Source of the DNA: Thermodesulfatator indicus DSM 15286
GTDB taxonomy: Bacteria > Desulfobacterota > Thermodesulfobacteria > Thermodesulfobacteriales > Thermodesulfatatoraceae
Direction: 5' to 3'
DNA: 64,000 nt
NCBI RefSeq assembly: GCF_000217795.1
Contig: NC_015681.1
Coordinates: 983,244 to 1,047,243, forward strand
The notes beneath the pieces were generated by a model. It made no database searches and had not been told where the DNA came from. It saw only the letters and a program-made list of their open reading frames with translations. Of this stretch, positions 17,596 to 26,828 are shown in pieces. The translations under genes were made by a program, and so were the position numbers. Each line of letters begins with the position of its first letter. Position 1 is the stretch's first letter.

Positions 17596-18636
17596 ATGCC
17601 TAAACTCAAGGAAGTTTTACTAAAAGCAATTGAGGCAAAAGATTTGACGCCTGAAGAAATAGAACAGGCCTTCTCTGAAGTAATCGCCGGAGATTTTGAC
17701 GAGAGGCAGCTTGCGGCTCTCTTGACTGCTTTAAAAATCAAAGGAGAAACCTGGAAAGAGATAGCCGCTGTGGCTCGCACTTTGCGAAAAGTAGCAAGGA
17801 GTGTCCCGCACAATATATCCAAAGCCGAACCCCTTGTTGACACCTGTGGCACAGGAGGGGACCGTAAAGGCACTTTTAATGTATCTACGGCAGCAGCCTT
17901 TGTAGTGGCAGCTGCTGGCGTTAAAGTGGCCAAACATGGCAATCGTTCGGTTTCAAGTAAGTGCGGTAGTGCTGATGTGCTTGAGGCTCTAGGTGTAAAA
18001 ATAGACATGCCTCCAGAGATGGCGGCGGCCTGCCTTGATACTTGCGGACTTTGTTTTCTTTTTGCCCCACTTTATCATCCCGCTATGAAACATGTAGCTC
18101 CTGTGCGCAAAGCCCTTGGTTTCAGGACTATATTCAACCTGGTTGGCCCTCTTCTTAACCCAGCTGGGGCTAACACCCAGGTGCTTGGTGTCTCTGACTT
18201 CCGTCTTACGGAAAAAATGGCCTTTGCTCTCGATGCCCTTGGTGCCAGACGAGCCTTAGTTGTATTCGGTGAAGATGGCTATGATGAGTTTGTTGTCACT
18301 GGCTCTACCAAAGTTTCTGAATTAAGAGATGGCCGTATTACCACGTATTATGTTGACCCAGAAGACGTTGGCCTTGAACTATGCGAAGAACCTGAAGAAC
18401 TGTTAGGTGGAGATGCTGAACAAAATGCCGAAATTATAAGGAACATATTAGTTGGCAAAGAAACCGGCCCTAAAAGAGACATGGTGGCCTTAAATGCTGG
18501 TGCCGCTATTTACGCTGCGGAAAAGGCCATTGACCTCAAAGCCGGTGTTAAGAAAGCCCTTGAAATACTTACCTCAGAGAAAGCCATGGACAAGCTCGAA
18601 GAGCTTATCAACTTCAGCCAGCGACATACCCAATGA
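17596..18636 (+). CDS. trpD: Anthranilate phosphoribosyltransferase
   Basis: 346 residues from the ATG at 17596, which has AGGTG six bases upstream; a TTG five codons earlier is the alternative. Motifs: VDTCGTGGDRKGTFNVST (PRPP and Mg binding), AKHGNRSVSSKCGSADVLEALG, then VRKALGFRTIFNLVGPLLNPA (in parts) and the KxxE-type end. It transfers phosphoribose to anthranilate in tryptophan synthesis. No other trp gene is adjacent, so it is separated from the usual trp cluster. The next gene overlaps its stop by 4 bases. Confidence 0.94.
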   Translation: MPKLKEVLLKAIEAKDLTPEEIEQAFSEVIAGDFDERQLAALLTALKIKGETWKEIAAVARTLRKVARSVPHNISKAEPLVDTCGTGGDRKGTFNVSTAAAFVVAAAGVKVAKHGNRSVSSKCGSADVLEALGVKIDMPPEMAAACLDTCGLCFLFAPLYHPAMKHVAPVRKALGFRTIFNLVGPLLNPAGANTQVLGVSDFRLTEKMAFALDALGARRALVVFGEDGYDEFVVTGSTKVSELRDGRITTYYVDPEDVGLELCEEPEELLGGDAEQNAEIIRNILVGKETGPKRDMVALNAGAAIYAAEKAIDLKAGVKKALEILTSEKAMDKLEELINFSQRHTQ

Positions 18637-19667
18637 AAATCGGCATAATCGGTCTACCACAATCAGGAAAGACAACTATTTTTAGAGCAGCGGCGGGAGA
18701 AGCTGCTGGCCAGGTAGAAGAGAAGGGCAGCATTGCCCGCGCGGTAGTCAAAGTGCCTGATGAGCGCCTTGATGTATTGCAACGTATCTTTTCCTCTGCC
18801 AAGAAAACCCCGGCCACTGTACAGTACCTCGACCTTTCCTTTGACCTCAGAGAAAGAGAAGGGCGAGGCAAAGAACTTGAAAAACTTTTACACGAACTGA
18901 AACCCGCTGATGCCTTAATCATGGTAGTACGAAATTTCGAACTGGCAGGAATTCCTCCAGAGCCACAAAAAGAACTTGATACCCTTCACGAAGAACTAAT
19001 CCTTTCCGACTTGGCCATTGTAGAGAGGAAACTTGAACGCCTGGAAAAAGAAGCCAAAAAAGGGGCTTCAATAGTTGAAAAAGAACTAGAAGAACTACGC
19101 GAAGCCAAAAAACTCCTCGATGAAGGGCGCCCCTTAAGAGTTTCTTCGAATTTAAGAAAAAGTCCTTACATGAAGGGCTATGCCTTTTTATCCATAAAAC
19201 CCCTTCTAGTAGTTATAAACTCAGGCGAAGAAGCCGAAGAGGTAAAACTAAACTTACCTCCCTTTGCCGAGGCTATTCACATAAAAGGGCGCCTTGAAGC
19301 CGATCTTGCCGAGCTATCCTCAGAAGAAGCTGAAATTTTTAGAGAAGAATACGGTCTTTTAGAACCAGCCCTTCCCCTGCTTATCAGAAAAAGTTTTGAA
19401 ATCCTTGATTTGATTTGCTTTTTCACTGGTGGAGAAAAAGAAGCCCGAGCCTGGCCTATTCCACGAGGCTCAACAGCTCAAAAAGCTGCAGGAACTATCC
19501 ATTCAGACATGGAGCGAGGTTTTATTCGAGCAGAGGTAGTAGCTTACGATGATCTGGTTGAAGCAGGTTCTTACCAAGCTGCCCAGAAGAAGGGAAAAGT
19601 TCGCTTAGAAGGTAAAGATTATGTAGTAAAAGACGGAGACGTTATAATCTTCCGTTTCAGTGTATAA
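18633..19667 (+). CDS. ychF: YchF/Obg-family GTP-binding protein with TGS domain
   Basis: 344 residues. P-loop GLPQSGKTT (6-14), a helical coiled-coil insertion at ~115-170 (LEKEAKKGASIVEKELEEL), LVVINSGEE in place of the NKxD motif, and a C-terminal TGS/DUF933 domain (FFTGGEKEARAWPIPRGST ... VKDGDVIIFRFS). NxxE in place of NKxD is the YchF hallmark, which favours ATP over GTP. It is slightly divergent from typical YchF. ATG start overlaps trpD by 4 bases. Confidence 0.8.
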   Translation: MKIGIIGLPQSGKTTIFRAAAGEAAGQVEEKGSIARAVVKVPDERLDVLQRIFSSAKKTPATVQYLDLSFDLREREGRGKELEKLLHELKPADALIMVVRNFELAGIPPEPQKELDTLHEELILSDLAIVERKLERLEKEAKKGASIVEKELEELREAKKLLDEGRPLRVSSNLRKSPYMKGYAFLSIKPLLVVINSGEEAEEVKLNLPPFAEAIHIKGRLEADLAELSSEEAEIFREEYGLLEPALPLLIRKSFEILDLICFFTGGEKEARAWPIPRGSTAQKAAGTIHSDMERGFIRAEVVAYDDLVEAGSYQAAQKKGKVRLEGKDYVVKDGDVIIFRFSV

Positions 19668-19675
19668 TCCTTTTG

Positions 19676-20980
19676 ATGAAATACCGTTTAGCTATAACCA
19701 CTTTAGGATGCAAAGTAAATCAGGTAGAAAGTGCCTCCCTTGCCGAACAATTCGAAAAAAAAGGCTATAAATTCGTTGATTTCAAAGAAAAAGCCGATAT
19801 TTACATAGTTAACACCTGTGCGGTAACAGCCAAAGCCAGCTACGAAAGCCGCAAACTATTGCGTCAGGCCCTTAAGAATGAACCTCTTCTTGTTGTAGCT
19901 ACTGGATGTTACGCCCAGGTTGGCGCAGAAGAAATTCTTGGTTATCTCAAGGCCCCTATTTTGATCGTTGGCCAGAGAGAAAAGGCAAAGCTTCCAGAAA
20001 TCATTGAAAGTTTAAGCTTACCGCTTAAAGAGAAACATATTGTTATTAGCGATGTAAAAGATTTAAAATTTTGTGAGCCGTATCCTCTTTCGTACTTCAG
20101 AGAGCACAAACGCGCTTTTTTAAGAGTACAAGACGGCTGTAGTCTATTTTGCACTTATTGTATTGTGCCTCATGCCCGAGGACCTTCGCGAAGCCTCAAT
20201 CTGGAAAAAATAAGAGAACAAGTTTTAAGATTTTTGGCAGCTGGTTATCAAGAAATTGTAGTCACAGGAGTTCATCTTGGACTATGGGGAAGGGATTTAA
20301 GTCCACCTAAAACGCTACTTGACCTGGTTAACCTTCTTGAAGAACTCGGTGTACCACGCTGGCGTTTGAGTTCACTGGAACCCCAGGAGTTAAGTGAAGA
20401 TATTTTGTATTTTGCGCGAAAAGCCAAAGGTTTTTGCCCACATTTCCATCTGTCTCTCCAAAGTGGAAGCAATGAAGTCTTAAGAAAAATGGGGCGGCGT
20501 TACAAGGTAGAAAACTTTGAAAGGCTTGTATTAAAAATAAAAGAGCTTTTTCCTGATGCCGCTATAGGCGCTGATGTAATAGCCGGTTTCCCTGCGGAAA
20601 CAGAAAAAGATTTTGAGGAAACTTACGCCTTAATAGAAAAACTTCCCCTTACTTATTTGCATGTCTTTCCCTACTCACCAAGGCCAGGAACGCCTGCAGC
20701 AAGATGGCGGCAGGTGCCACCACACCTGGTGGCAGAAAGGGCTAGAAAGCTACAGGAGCTTTCTCAGGCCAAACGAAAAGCTTTTTACCGGGCCCAAGTA
20801 GGACAGATTCTTGAAGTCCTAATACTACGTTATCTAGAAGAACAAGGGCTATATGAGGGGCTTTCACGCAACTACGTTAAAGTGCTTTTTGAGGCTCAAG
20901 AAAAAGAACTCGGCCACGAAATTTCCGTTAAAGTAGAAAGAGCGGTTAACTCCTGGCTTTATGGTAGTAAAATTTCCTAA
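19676..20980 (+). CDS. mtaB: tRNA (t6A37)-C2 methylthiotransferase
   Basis: 434 residues from the ATG at 19676 (a TTG codon precedes it). N-terminal cluster cysteines in TLGCKVNQVES and NTCAVTAKA, C in ATGCYAQ, radical-SAM CxxxCxxC in GCSLFCTYCIVPHARG, and a C-terminal TRAM-like segment. The LGCKVNQ start and YCIVPHARGPSRS assign it to the MtaB branch, which makes ms2t6A37, as opposed to MiaB at 4.2 kb. Downstream of and probably co-transcribed with the YchF-like gene. Confidence 0.92.
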   Translation: MKYRLAITTLGCKVNQVESASLAEQFEKKGYKFVDFKEKADIYIVNTCAVTAKASYESRKLLRQALKNEPLLVVATGCYAQVGAEEILGYLKAPILIVGQREKAKLPEIIESLSLPLKEKHIVISDVKDLKFCEPYPLSYFREHKRAFLRVQDGCSLFCTYCIVPHARGPSRSLNLEKIREQVLRFLAAGYQEIVVTGVHLGLWGRDLSPPKTLLDLVNLLEELGVPRWRLSSLEPQELSEDILYFARKAKGFCPHFHLSLQSGSNEVLRKMGRRYKVENFERLVLKIKELFPDAAIGADVIAGFPAETEKDFEETYALIEKLPLTYLHVFPYSPRPGTPAARWRQVPPHLVAERARKLQELSQAKRKAFYRAQVGQILEVLILRYLEEQGLYEGLSRNYVKVLFEAQEKELGHEISVKVERAVNSWLYGSKIS

Positions 20981-21059
20981 AAATTGGTGAGGTCAATACC
21001 CCCGTTAAAACTAAATTCTATCCCTTGGGAAAGAGGCTTCCGTGTGATATTTTTTTAAC

Positions 21060-21734
21060 ATGGCTAACACCTATCTAGCGGCAAGATGGATAGAAGAGGC
21101 CCTTGATCGCTATCATAATCGCCCTCCTCGGGCCACTATAATGGGCAAACGTGTCATCTTTTCTAACTTTCATTATTTAGCCGCCCTTCTCCATATTTAC
21201 ACTGGCACTTTTAAGTTAACGCAAATTGCCGAAATTGCCCGTCTCCCTCGAGAAGAACTTGATTTTCACCGTGAGCAACTGGATTTTATGACCCTGGTAG
21301 ATTATCTCAAGACTAGATTTTCAGAATGGTTTCGGGAAACCATAATGATGCGCGATTTCTCTTTAGAAGAATATGCAGATATTGCCTGGGAATACACCAA
21401 GTTAGATGAAATGGTCCAATCACAGATAAAAATTCCCCTCCTTGAGCGCTTAAAGCACCTCTATCAAGCCTGTGAGACTTGCCAGCGATTAGAAAAACCC
21501 ATGGATACGTATGACCTCAATGTTTTTCGTCGGCTCATGTCTTTTTTTATCTTAACCGAAACCATTAAACCCACCCTCAGTAGTAAATTAATAAAAGATA
21601 AAGCCCTTCCAGTAGCCGAAAAAACCCTTGATATGGCTCCATTTAAAGAATGGCAAAAAGGCAGCTGGCAAGAAGACGAAAGGGTTTTGGCTCTAATTGA
21701 AGAAATAAAAGCACGCACAAACCCTTTTCTATAG
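21060..21734 (+). CDS. Hypothetical helical protein upstream of nth
   Basis: 224 residues, strongly helical, with no recognised motif. The N-terminal half (HYLAALLHIYTGTFKLTQIAEIARLPREELDFHREQLDFM) looks like a helix-turn-helix-type fold, which is weak inference. There are only two cysteines, in QACETC. The nth ribosome-binding site overlaps its last codons, so the two are translationally linked. Confidence 0.6.
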   Translation: MANTYLAARWIEEALDRYHNRPPRATIMGKRVIFSNFHYLAALLHIYTGTFKLTQIAEIARLPREELDFHREQLDFMTLVDYLKTRFSEWFRETIMMRDFSLEEYADIAWEYTKLDEMVQSQIKIPLLERLKHLYQACETCQRLEKPMDTYDLNVFRRLMSFFILTETIKPTLSSKLIKDKALPVAEKTLDMAPFKEWQKGSWQEDERVLALIEEIKARTNPFL

Positions 21735-21742
21735 GAGTGGCT

Positions 21743-22417
21743 ATGGCCCCAAAAAACAAATATCAACCACCTAAACTGAGTGAACAGGAAAAAAAGCGCC
21801 TTAACGAAATATTGCGCCGCCTCAAAGAAGCCTACCCGGAAGTCAAAATCGCTCTCAAGTTTAGCAATCCTTTGGAACTTCTCGTGGCTACCATTCTTTC
21901 GGCCCAGTGTACTGACGAAAGGGTAAACCAGGTCACCGCCGAACTTTTCAAAAAATATCGCTCAGCCAAAGACTACGCTGAGGCCCCATTGGAAGAACTC
22001 GCCGAAGATATAAGATCTACGGGCTTTTATCAACAAAAAGCTAAGTACATTAAAGAATGCGCCCGCTTAATTATTGAAAAGTTTGGCGGTGAAGTCCCTC
22101 GCTCCATGGAAGACATGCTAAAACTACCTGGAGTGGCCCGTAAAACCGCAAATATTGTCCTTTCTAATGCTTACGGAGTGGTGGAAGGAATTCCCGTTGA
22201 CACCCATGTGAGGCGTTTGGCCCAAAGGCTTGGCTTCACTAAGGAAAAAAAACCTGACAAGATAGAACAGGACCTAATGGCCATTATCCCTCGGGAAGAA
22301 TGGGGGCAAATTGCTTACGTCTTCCAGGCCCATGGCCGCAAGATTTGTAAAGCTAGAAAACCCCTCTGTGACCAGTGCGTAGTCAAAGACTTGTGCCCTA
22401 GTAAGAAAGAGAGCTAA
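21743..22417 (+). CDS. nth: Endonuclease III (DNA glycosylase/AP lyase)
   Basis: 224 residues from the ATG at 21743, preceded by AGGAG at 21733-21737; a GTG two codons earlier overlaps that site and is unlikely. Helix-hairpin-helix LPGVARKTANIVL with the catalytic Lys, followed by IPVDTHVRRLAQRLG with the catalytic Asp, and a C-x6-C-x2-C-x5-C iron-sulfur loop (CKARKPLCDQCVVKDLC). Removes oxidised pyrimidines in base excision repair. Confidence 0.95.
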   Translation: MAPKNKYQPPKLSEQEKKRLNEILRRLKEAYPEVKIALKFSNPLELLVATILSAQCTDERVNQVTAELFKKYRSAKDYAEAPLEELAEDIRSTGFYQQKAKYIKECARLIIEKFGGEVPRSMEDMLKLPGVARKTANIVLSNAYGVVEGIPVDTHVRRLAQRLGFTKEKKPDKIEQDLMAIIPREEWGQIAYVFQAHGRKICKARKPLCDQCVVKDLCPSKKES

Positions 22418-22438
22418 ATAATACCACTTAAGGGAAAA

Positions 22439-22515
22439 TGGCGCGCCCGGGAGGACTCGAACCTCCAACCTCTGGATTCGTAGTCCAACGCTCTATCCGG
22501 TTGAGCTACGGGCGC
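22439..22515 (-). tRNA. tRNA-Arg (anticodon ACG)
   Basis: On the minus strand the cloverleaf folds as acceptor GCGCCCG/CGGGCGC, D-stem GCTC/GAGC, anticodon stem TTGGA/TCCAG with loop CTACGAA (anticodon ACG), and T-arm GGAGG-TTCGAGT-CCTCC. Discriminator G and an encoded CCA follow (22439-22441 on the plus strand). Length 77 with CCA. Confidence 0.95.
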
Positions 22516-22583
22516 GCACGCAAAACAAATTAACTCTTTTCCTCTAGTTTGACAAGTACTCCTAAAAGGATTTTACTTCGTAC

Positions 22584-23663
22584 ATGGACCTAAAAAATCG
22601 TTTCAAAGAACTTATTTTTACGTTGGCTTCAATCCCGAGCCCAAGTGGCGAAGAACGGGCCATCCTAGAGTATCTCTGGGGTCGCCTTTCTCAAATGAAT
22701 ATTCCTTTACGCAAACAAGAGGTACCTGACCGTTTCTGGAATATCATTGTAAACGAATCCCCTGAGAACAAGTTGCTCATCACCACCCATGTGGATACGG
22801 TTCCTCCCTGGCTGGGGGTTTTTCCTCCTCGCATGGGAGATGGCCATTTAGAAGGCCTGGGAGTATGTGATGACAAGGCCGGCGTGGCCATTATGCTCAT
22901 GCTCCTTGAAGAAAGGCTTAGGCAAGGAAAGCCTATTCCGGCTACTTTTGCCTTCGTGGTGGATGAAGAAAGAGAAGGCCAGGGCTCGGCCATGCTGGCT
23001 AGGGAGCCTTTGCCTCCTTACGCCGTCGTGCTTGAGCCCACGGACTTGAAAATAGCTATTGCTGAAGGCGGCTCGGTAGAGTTTGAAATTCGGGTCAAAG
23101 GAAAAGCTGTCCACGGAAGCTGCATCCCCCACGGAGAAAATGCCATTGAGCGGGCCATAGAGCTCGTAAGCAAACTCAAAAGGCTTTCTTTCCTATACAC
23201 AGAGCATCCCCTGGTAGGCCCGGGGGGTTTCAATGTAGAAAGATTTACCGGTGGAGACGGTGAACTCAGAGTGCCAGATCAGTGTATAGTGGAGATAGAC
23301 TTTCGCGTCTTGCCCGGCCAGGAAACCCAGGATGTTATCAACGAGATTAAACAAATTTTAGATGAGACTCCCAATGTTCATTACGTAATAAAAGACATAT
23401 CTGAACCCTTTGCCATTTCTACTGAATCACCCATTGTGAAAAAAATGTGTGAGGCCTATCGCCGGGCCTTAAAGGAAGAGCCTGAGCTTTCCGGTATGCC
23501 CAGCTGGACAGATGCGGCTCATCTTTTTGCTGCTGGTGTTGAACCGGTGGTCTTTGGCCCGGGGGATTTATCTCGCTGTCACACCCCGGAAGAAATCATT
23601 GAGCTTGTTGATGTGGTAGAAGCCTTTCTGGTGCTTGACTCCTTGCTTGACATTTGGTCATAA
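22584..23663 (+). CDS. M20-family metallopeptidase / deacylase
   Basis: 359 residues. Zinc-ligand motifs of the ArgE/DapE/CPG2 group: LITTHVDTVP, LGVCDDKAGVA (bridging Asp), VDEEREGQGS (catalytic and metal Glu), VLEPTDL and GPGDLSRCHTPEE (C-terminal His). The lid domain spans ~165-275 (GKAVHGSCIPHGENAIE). Candidates include N-acyl-amino-acid deacylase, succinyl-diaminopimelate desuccinylase or an aminopeptidase; sequence alone does not decide. The 3' end overlaps the convergent GNAT gene by 85 bases. Confidence 0.85.
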   Translation: MDLKNRFKELIFTLASIPSPSGEERAILEYLWGRLSQMNIPLRKQEVPDRFWNIIVNESPENKLLITTHVDTVPPWLGVFPPRMGDGHLEGLGVCDDKAGVAIMLMLLEERLRQGKPIPATFAFVVDEEREGQGSAMLAREPLPPYAVVLEPTDLKIAIAEGGSVEFEIRVKGKAVHGSCIPHGENAIERAIELVSKLKRLSFLYTEHPLVGPGGFNVERFTGGDGELRVPDQCIVEIDFRVLPGQETQDVINEIKQILDETPNVHYVIKDISEPFAISTESPIVKKMCEAYRRALKEEPELSGMPSWTDAAHLFAAGVEPVVFGPGDLSRCHTPEEIIELVDVVEAFLVLDSLLDIWS

Positions 23664-24139
23664 GTCTCAGCCTCTAACTCTTTTTCCATACGCAGCCAGG
23701 CCCCCTGGCGGTCTGTCACCTTAAAGCCAAGTTTTTCGTAAAAGCAACGAGCATCTTCGTTCTTTTCTCCAACCCAGAGGGCCACCTTTTTAAAACCTTT
23801 TTCTTTTAGAAACACCAGGGCTTTTTGCATCAAAAGTTTACCTAAACCTCGCCCTTGATAGGCCGGATCAACCACCAGTTCGTGAATCTCCGGCACAACT
23901 TCTCCGTGAAAGCGACAATCAGGCTGGATAACGATGAAACCTGCTGGCTTTCCGTCAACAAAGGCCACAAAAAAGCCGCCATCAGCATGCTTTATAAGCC
24001 ATTTGAGGTAACGCTTTACCCGCCCTGGATCACGATAAGCGTAAATATAGTCCTCCTGATAAGCGTCAAGATAAATGCGTTTAAGGTCCTCAGCTAAAGG
24101 TTTCAGGTCCTTTATGGGTTTAATTTCTATCTTGTTCAT
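23579..24139 (-). CDS. GNAT-family N-acetyltransferase
   Basis: 186 residues. The acetyl-CoA motif YQGRGLGKLLMQ and the C-terminal ARCFYEKLGFKV motif are clear. Conserved core runs from ~5 to 155. The last ~28 residues (Ser/Thr-rich) are antisense to the M20 gene and look like run-on of the frame past an older stop. Acceptor substrate unknown. Confidence 0.8.
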   Translation of the reverse strand: MNKIEIKPIKDLKPLAEDLKRIYLDAYQEDYIYAYRDPGRVKRYLKWLIKHADGGFFVAFVDGKPAGFIVIQPDCRFHGEVVPEIHELVVDPAYQGRGLGKLLMQKALVFLKEKGFKKVALWVGEKNEDARCFYEKLGFKVTDRQGAWLRMEKELEAETYDQMSSKESSTRKASTTSTSSMISSGV

Positions 24140-24202
24140 TTTTCTTGATTATTATCCTCAAAAAGAAGTATGATTTTCATATGAATCTAATAAGGAGGCT
24201 AG

Positions 24203-25621
24203 ATGTCTTTTATAAAATACATCGTCTTATCTGATTTACACTTAGGTGAAGAAGATAGCCTTTTGACCAACCTTAAACCAGGGGTGGCGGAAGAAGCTCC
24301 CCTTCAGCCTTCGCCTGTGCTGGTCAAACTTGGCCAATGCTTTGAAAACCTATTGGAAAATGATGGCCCCAAACCAGAGCTGGTGATACTTGGTGATGGC
24401 CTTGAGATGGCCCTGGCTGGAGTGCACCAGGCGGCCATGGCCTTTGAAAGGCTAATTGAAGAATTTTTTATAAAACGCCGTTTATTTTCCAGCATAATTT
24501 ATGTTCCCGGAAACCACGATCATCACTTATGGGAAACCGCTCGCGAAATACAATATAGTAACTTTGTTGAAAGAAAAAAGCCTCCGGGAGAAATTTTACC
24601 AGAACCCTGGCACATATCTGAAACCTTTCCCCAGAAAGATTATCACTTTGTGCCTTCACCTTTTCTGCAAAAATTGATTAACCGTTATCCTGAGATCAAA
24701 GACTTAAAAGTAAAAATTCTCTATCCCGTATTTGGCTTGCTCGATAAAGACTATAAAAAGATAGTTTGTCTTCATCACGGCCACTTGATTGAATCCATTT
24801 ATCGGCTCATGAGCAAATTAAAAGTAGCCCTTTTCCCTAGCGAAAAAGAGCCTGACACCTTGAACGAGATAGAAAAAGAAAACTTCGCCTGGATAGATTT
24901 TTTCTGGTCCACCATGGGCCGTTCCGGCCGAGTGGGTGAAAAGATAGAAAACATCTACGAAATGCTTTTGGTGCCCGCTACTTTTAAAGATTTGCTCGGC
25001 AATTTGGCCAAGGCCCTGGCTGATAAATTTGACCTGCCTTTAATTCCTGAAAGATGGGAAGATGACTTCATTAAAAAGTTACTTGAAAATTTTTTAAGGG
25101 AAAGTTTGCGGCCCGAACGCCGTAGAGACGAAAAGACTCTTTCAGAAAGCTCAGAAAAAGAATTACGCTGGTTTGTAGAAAGCCCTATTTTACATGAAAT
25201 CAAAAAAATCCTGCCTGTTGATGATGAAGAACTTTCTACTTATCAATTTCAGTTTGTTTTTGGACATACGCATAAGCCTTTGGCGAGGCTTGATAAATTC
25301 AGGCCCTTTAACCCCTGGGCTAAAGTCTTTAATACCGGCGGCTGGGTGATTGACCGTTTAGAACTTCTGCCCGTTTACGGAGTCAATTTGATATTGATAA
25401 CAGATGACCTGGAAGTGATAGGCCTTGAACTTTTTCGTCAGGGAAGCTTTGAATCGCCCAAGGTTTTATACGTGAAAAGCCCCGATGAACAAACACCTCT
25501 TATAGTTAGTCAACTAAATAAGAAGCTTGGTAACCCTATATGGCAGGAGTTTGTAGAAGTGGTACAAAGCGCCGCTCAAGTAAGGGCAGGGCATTTAAGA
25601 CGTCGCCTTTTGGGTTTTTAA
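24203..25621 (+). CDS. Calcineurin-like metallophosphoesterase
   Basis: 472 residues. Metal-binding motifs: LSDLHLGEED, LGDGLEMAL (where GDxxD is usual), PGNHDHHLW, LHHGHLIE and FGHTHKPLA, in the order of the metallophosphoesterase superfamily. A long helical insertion (about residues 200-330) separates the last two motifs and makes the protein far longer than LpxH. It might act on a phospholipid or a nucleotide; unassigned. AAGGAGG precedes the start. It overlaps aroB convergently by 27 bases. Confidence 0.83.
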   Translation: MSFIKYIVLSDLHLGEEDSLLTNLKPGVAEEAPLQPSPVLVKLGQCFENLLENDGPKPELVILGDGLEMALAGVHQAAMAFERLIEEFFIKRRLFSSIIYVPGNHDHHLWETAREIQYSNFVERKKPPGEILPEPWHISETFPQKDYHFVPSPFLQKLINRYPEIKDLKVKILYPVFGLLDKDYKKIVCLHHGHLIESIYRLMSKLKVALFPSEKEPDTLNEIEKENFAWIDFFWSTMGRSGRVGEKIENIYEMLLVPATFKDLLGNLAKALADKFDLPLIPERWEDDFIKKLLENFLRESLRPERRRDEKTLSESSEKELRWFVESPILHEIKKILPVDDEELSTYQFQFVFGHTHKPLARLDKFRPFNPWAKVFNTGGWVIDRLELLPVYGVNLILITDDLEVIGLELFRQGSFESPKVLYVKSPDEQTPLIVSQLNKKLGNPIWQEFVEVVQSAAQVRAGHLRRRLLGF

Positions 25622-26692
25622 AGCTTCTACGATTTCTTTTAGTATTTGTTGGGGTGGTTCTTCGTAAAATACAGGTTCTCCCAATCTTTTTAGCAAAATA
25701 AAAGTTAGCTTTCCTTTCCATACTTTTTTGTCCGCGCGCAGAAAAGAAAGTATTTCATCTGTATCAAGATCTTGGGGTATGCGGGTTGGAAGCCCTAAGT
25801 CTTCAAGCAGCTTGATTAGCCTTAGGCTTATTTCTTCTTCCGCCACACCTAGTCTTTCTGAAAGTATAGCCGCGGCCACCATGCCTATACTTACGCAAAA
25901 ACCATGGAGTATTTCGTAATTAGCCGCGGCCTCAATGGCATGGCCTAAAGTATGACCAAAATTAAGAATTCGCCTCAAGCCTCCTTCTTTTTCGTCGCGC
26001 GAGACTACTTCGGCCTTAAGGCGGCAGCTTTCATAAATTATGTGTTCAAGGCTTTCGGCGTCGTAATTAAGTAACTTCTGGCTTCTTTCTTCAAGATATT
26101 CAAAAAGATTAGGGCTTGAGATACAGCCGTATTTGACCACTTCGGCGAGACCATTTTTCAAATGTTCAAAGGGGAGAGTGCTAAGCACGCCGTAGTCTAT
26201 GTAAACCCGCCAGGGCTGGTAAAAAGTACCCAAAAGATTTTTGCCTTCAGGAAGGTCCACACCTGTTTTTCCACCCACCGAACTATCTACCTGAGCCAAA
26301 AGAGAAGTAGGTATCTGGACATAGGGCACACCGCGCAAGTAAATAGAAGCGAGGAAGCCTGCTAGGTCTCCGGTGACGCCTCCGCCAAGAGCAATTATCG
26401 CGCACTTGCGGTCAAAGCCTTTTTGAAGCATCTGGCGGGCCAGATTAACTATCGTGTCCATATTTTTAGAGGCCTCTCCGGCCGGGAAGACAAAAAGCTC
26501 GGCCGAAAGCCCCGCTTCTCTGAGAAGGCGGAGCAAATCTTCAGCCAAAAGATCCGCCACTTGGCTATCGGAAATCAGGGCGTAACGATAACCCAGGTTG
26601 AGCCTTTTTAAATCTTCAGGGACTTCGGTTAAGAGGCCACCTTCAATCAGGATTTCGTAAGGCCTGCCGGTTTTTACCTCTAAAATTTTCAT
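25595..26692 (-). CDS. aroB: 3-dehydroquinate synthase
   Basis: 365 residues. NAD-binding and metal motifs: GGGVTGDLAGFLASIYLRG (in part GGGVTGDLAGF), PTSLLAQVDSSVGGKTGVD, EVVKYGCI, RRILNFGHTLGHAIE and the zinc His in ILHGFCVSIGM. Converts DAHP to 3-dehydroquinate, the second step of the shikimate pathway. Transcribed alone on the minus strand, with its stop inside the convergent phosphoesterase gene. Confidence 0.95.
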   Translation of the reverse strand: MKILEVKTGRPYEILIEGGLLTEVPEDLKRLNLGYRYALISDSQVADLLAEDLLRLLREAGLSAELFVFPAGEASKNMDTIVNLARQMLQKGFDRKCAIIALGGGVTGDLAGFLASIYLRGVPYVQIPTSLLAQVDSSVGGKTGVDLPEGKNLLGTFYQPWRVYIDYGVLSTLPFEHLKNGLAEVVKYGCISSPNLFEYLEERSQKLLNYDAESLEHIIYESCRLKAEVVSRDEKEGGLRRILNFGHTLGHAIEAAANYEILHGFCVSIGMVAAAILSERLGVAEEEISLRLIKLLEDLGLPTRIPQDLDTDEILSFLRADKKVWKGKLTFILLKRLGEPVFYEEPPQQILKEIVEALKTQKATS

Positions 26693-26732
26693 GCCTTTTT
26701 CTTAAAACAAAACGAAATAATTTTCAAACTGA

Positions 26733-26744
26733 GGGACAGGCAAA
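26733..26744 (+). repeat. Dispersed GGGACAGGCAAA motif
   Basis: Exact copy in the 136-base gap between divergent aroB and lysE; the rightmost copy I can find in the window. Confidence 0.6.
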
Positions 26745-26828
26745 AATTTGTGCCACCCAAATTGCCCTTACTAAATAATTGGAGTAATTAAGACTAGATA
26801 AAAACAAGTATAGAGGTAAGAGCAAATA

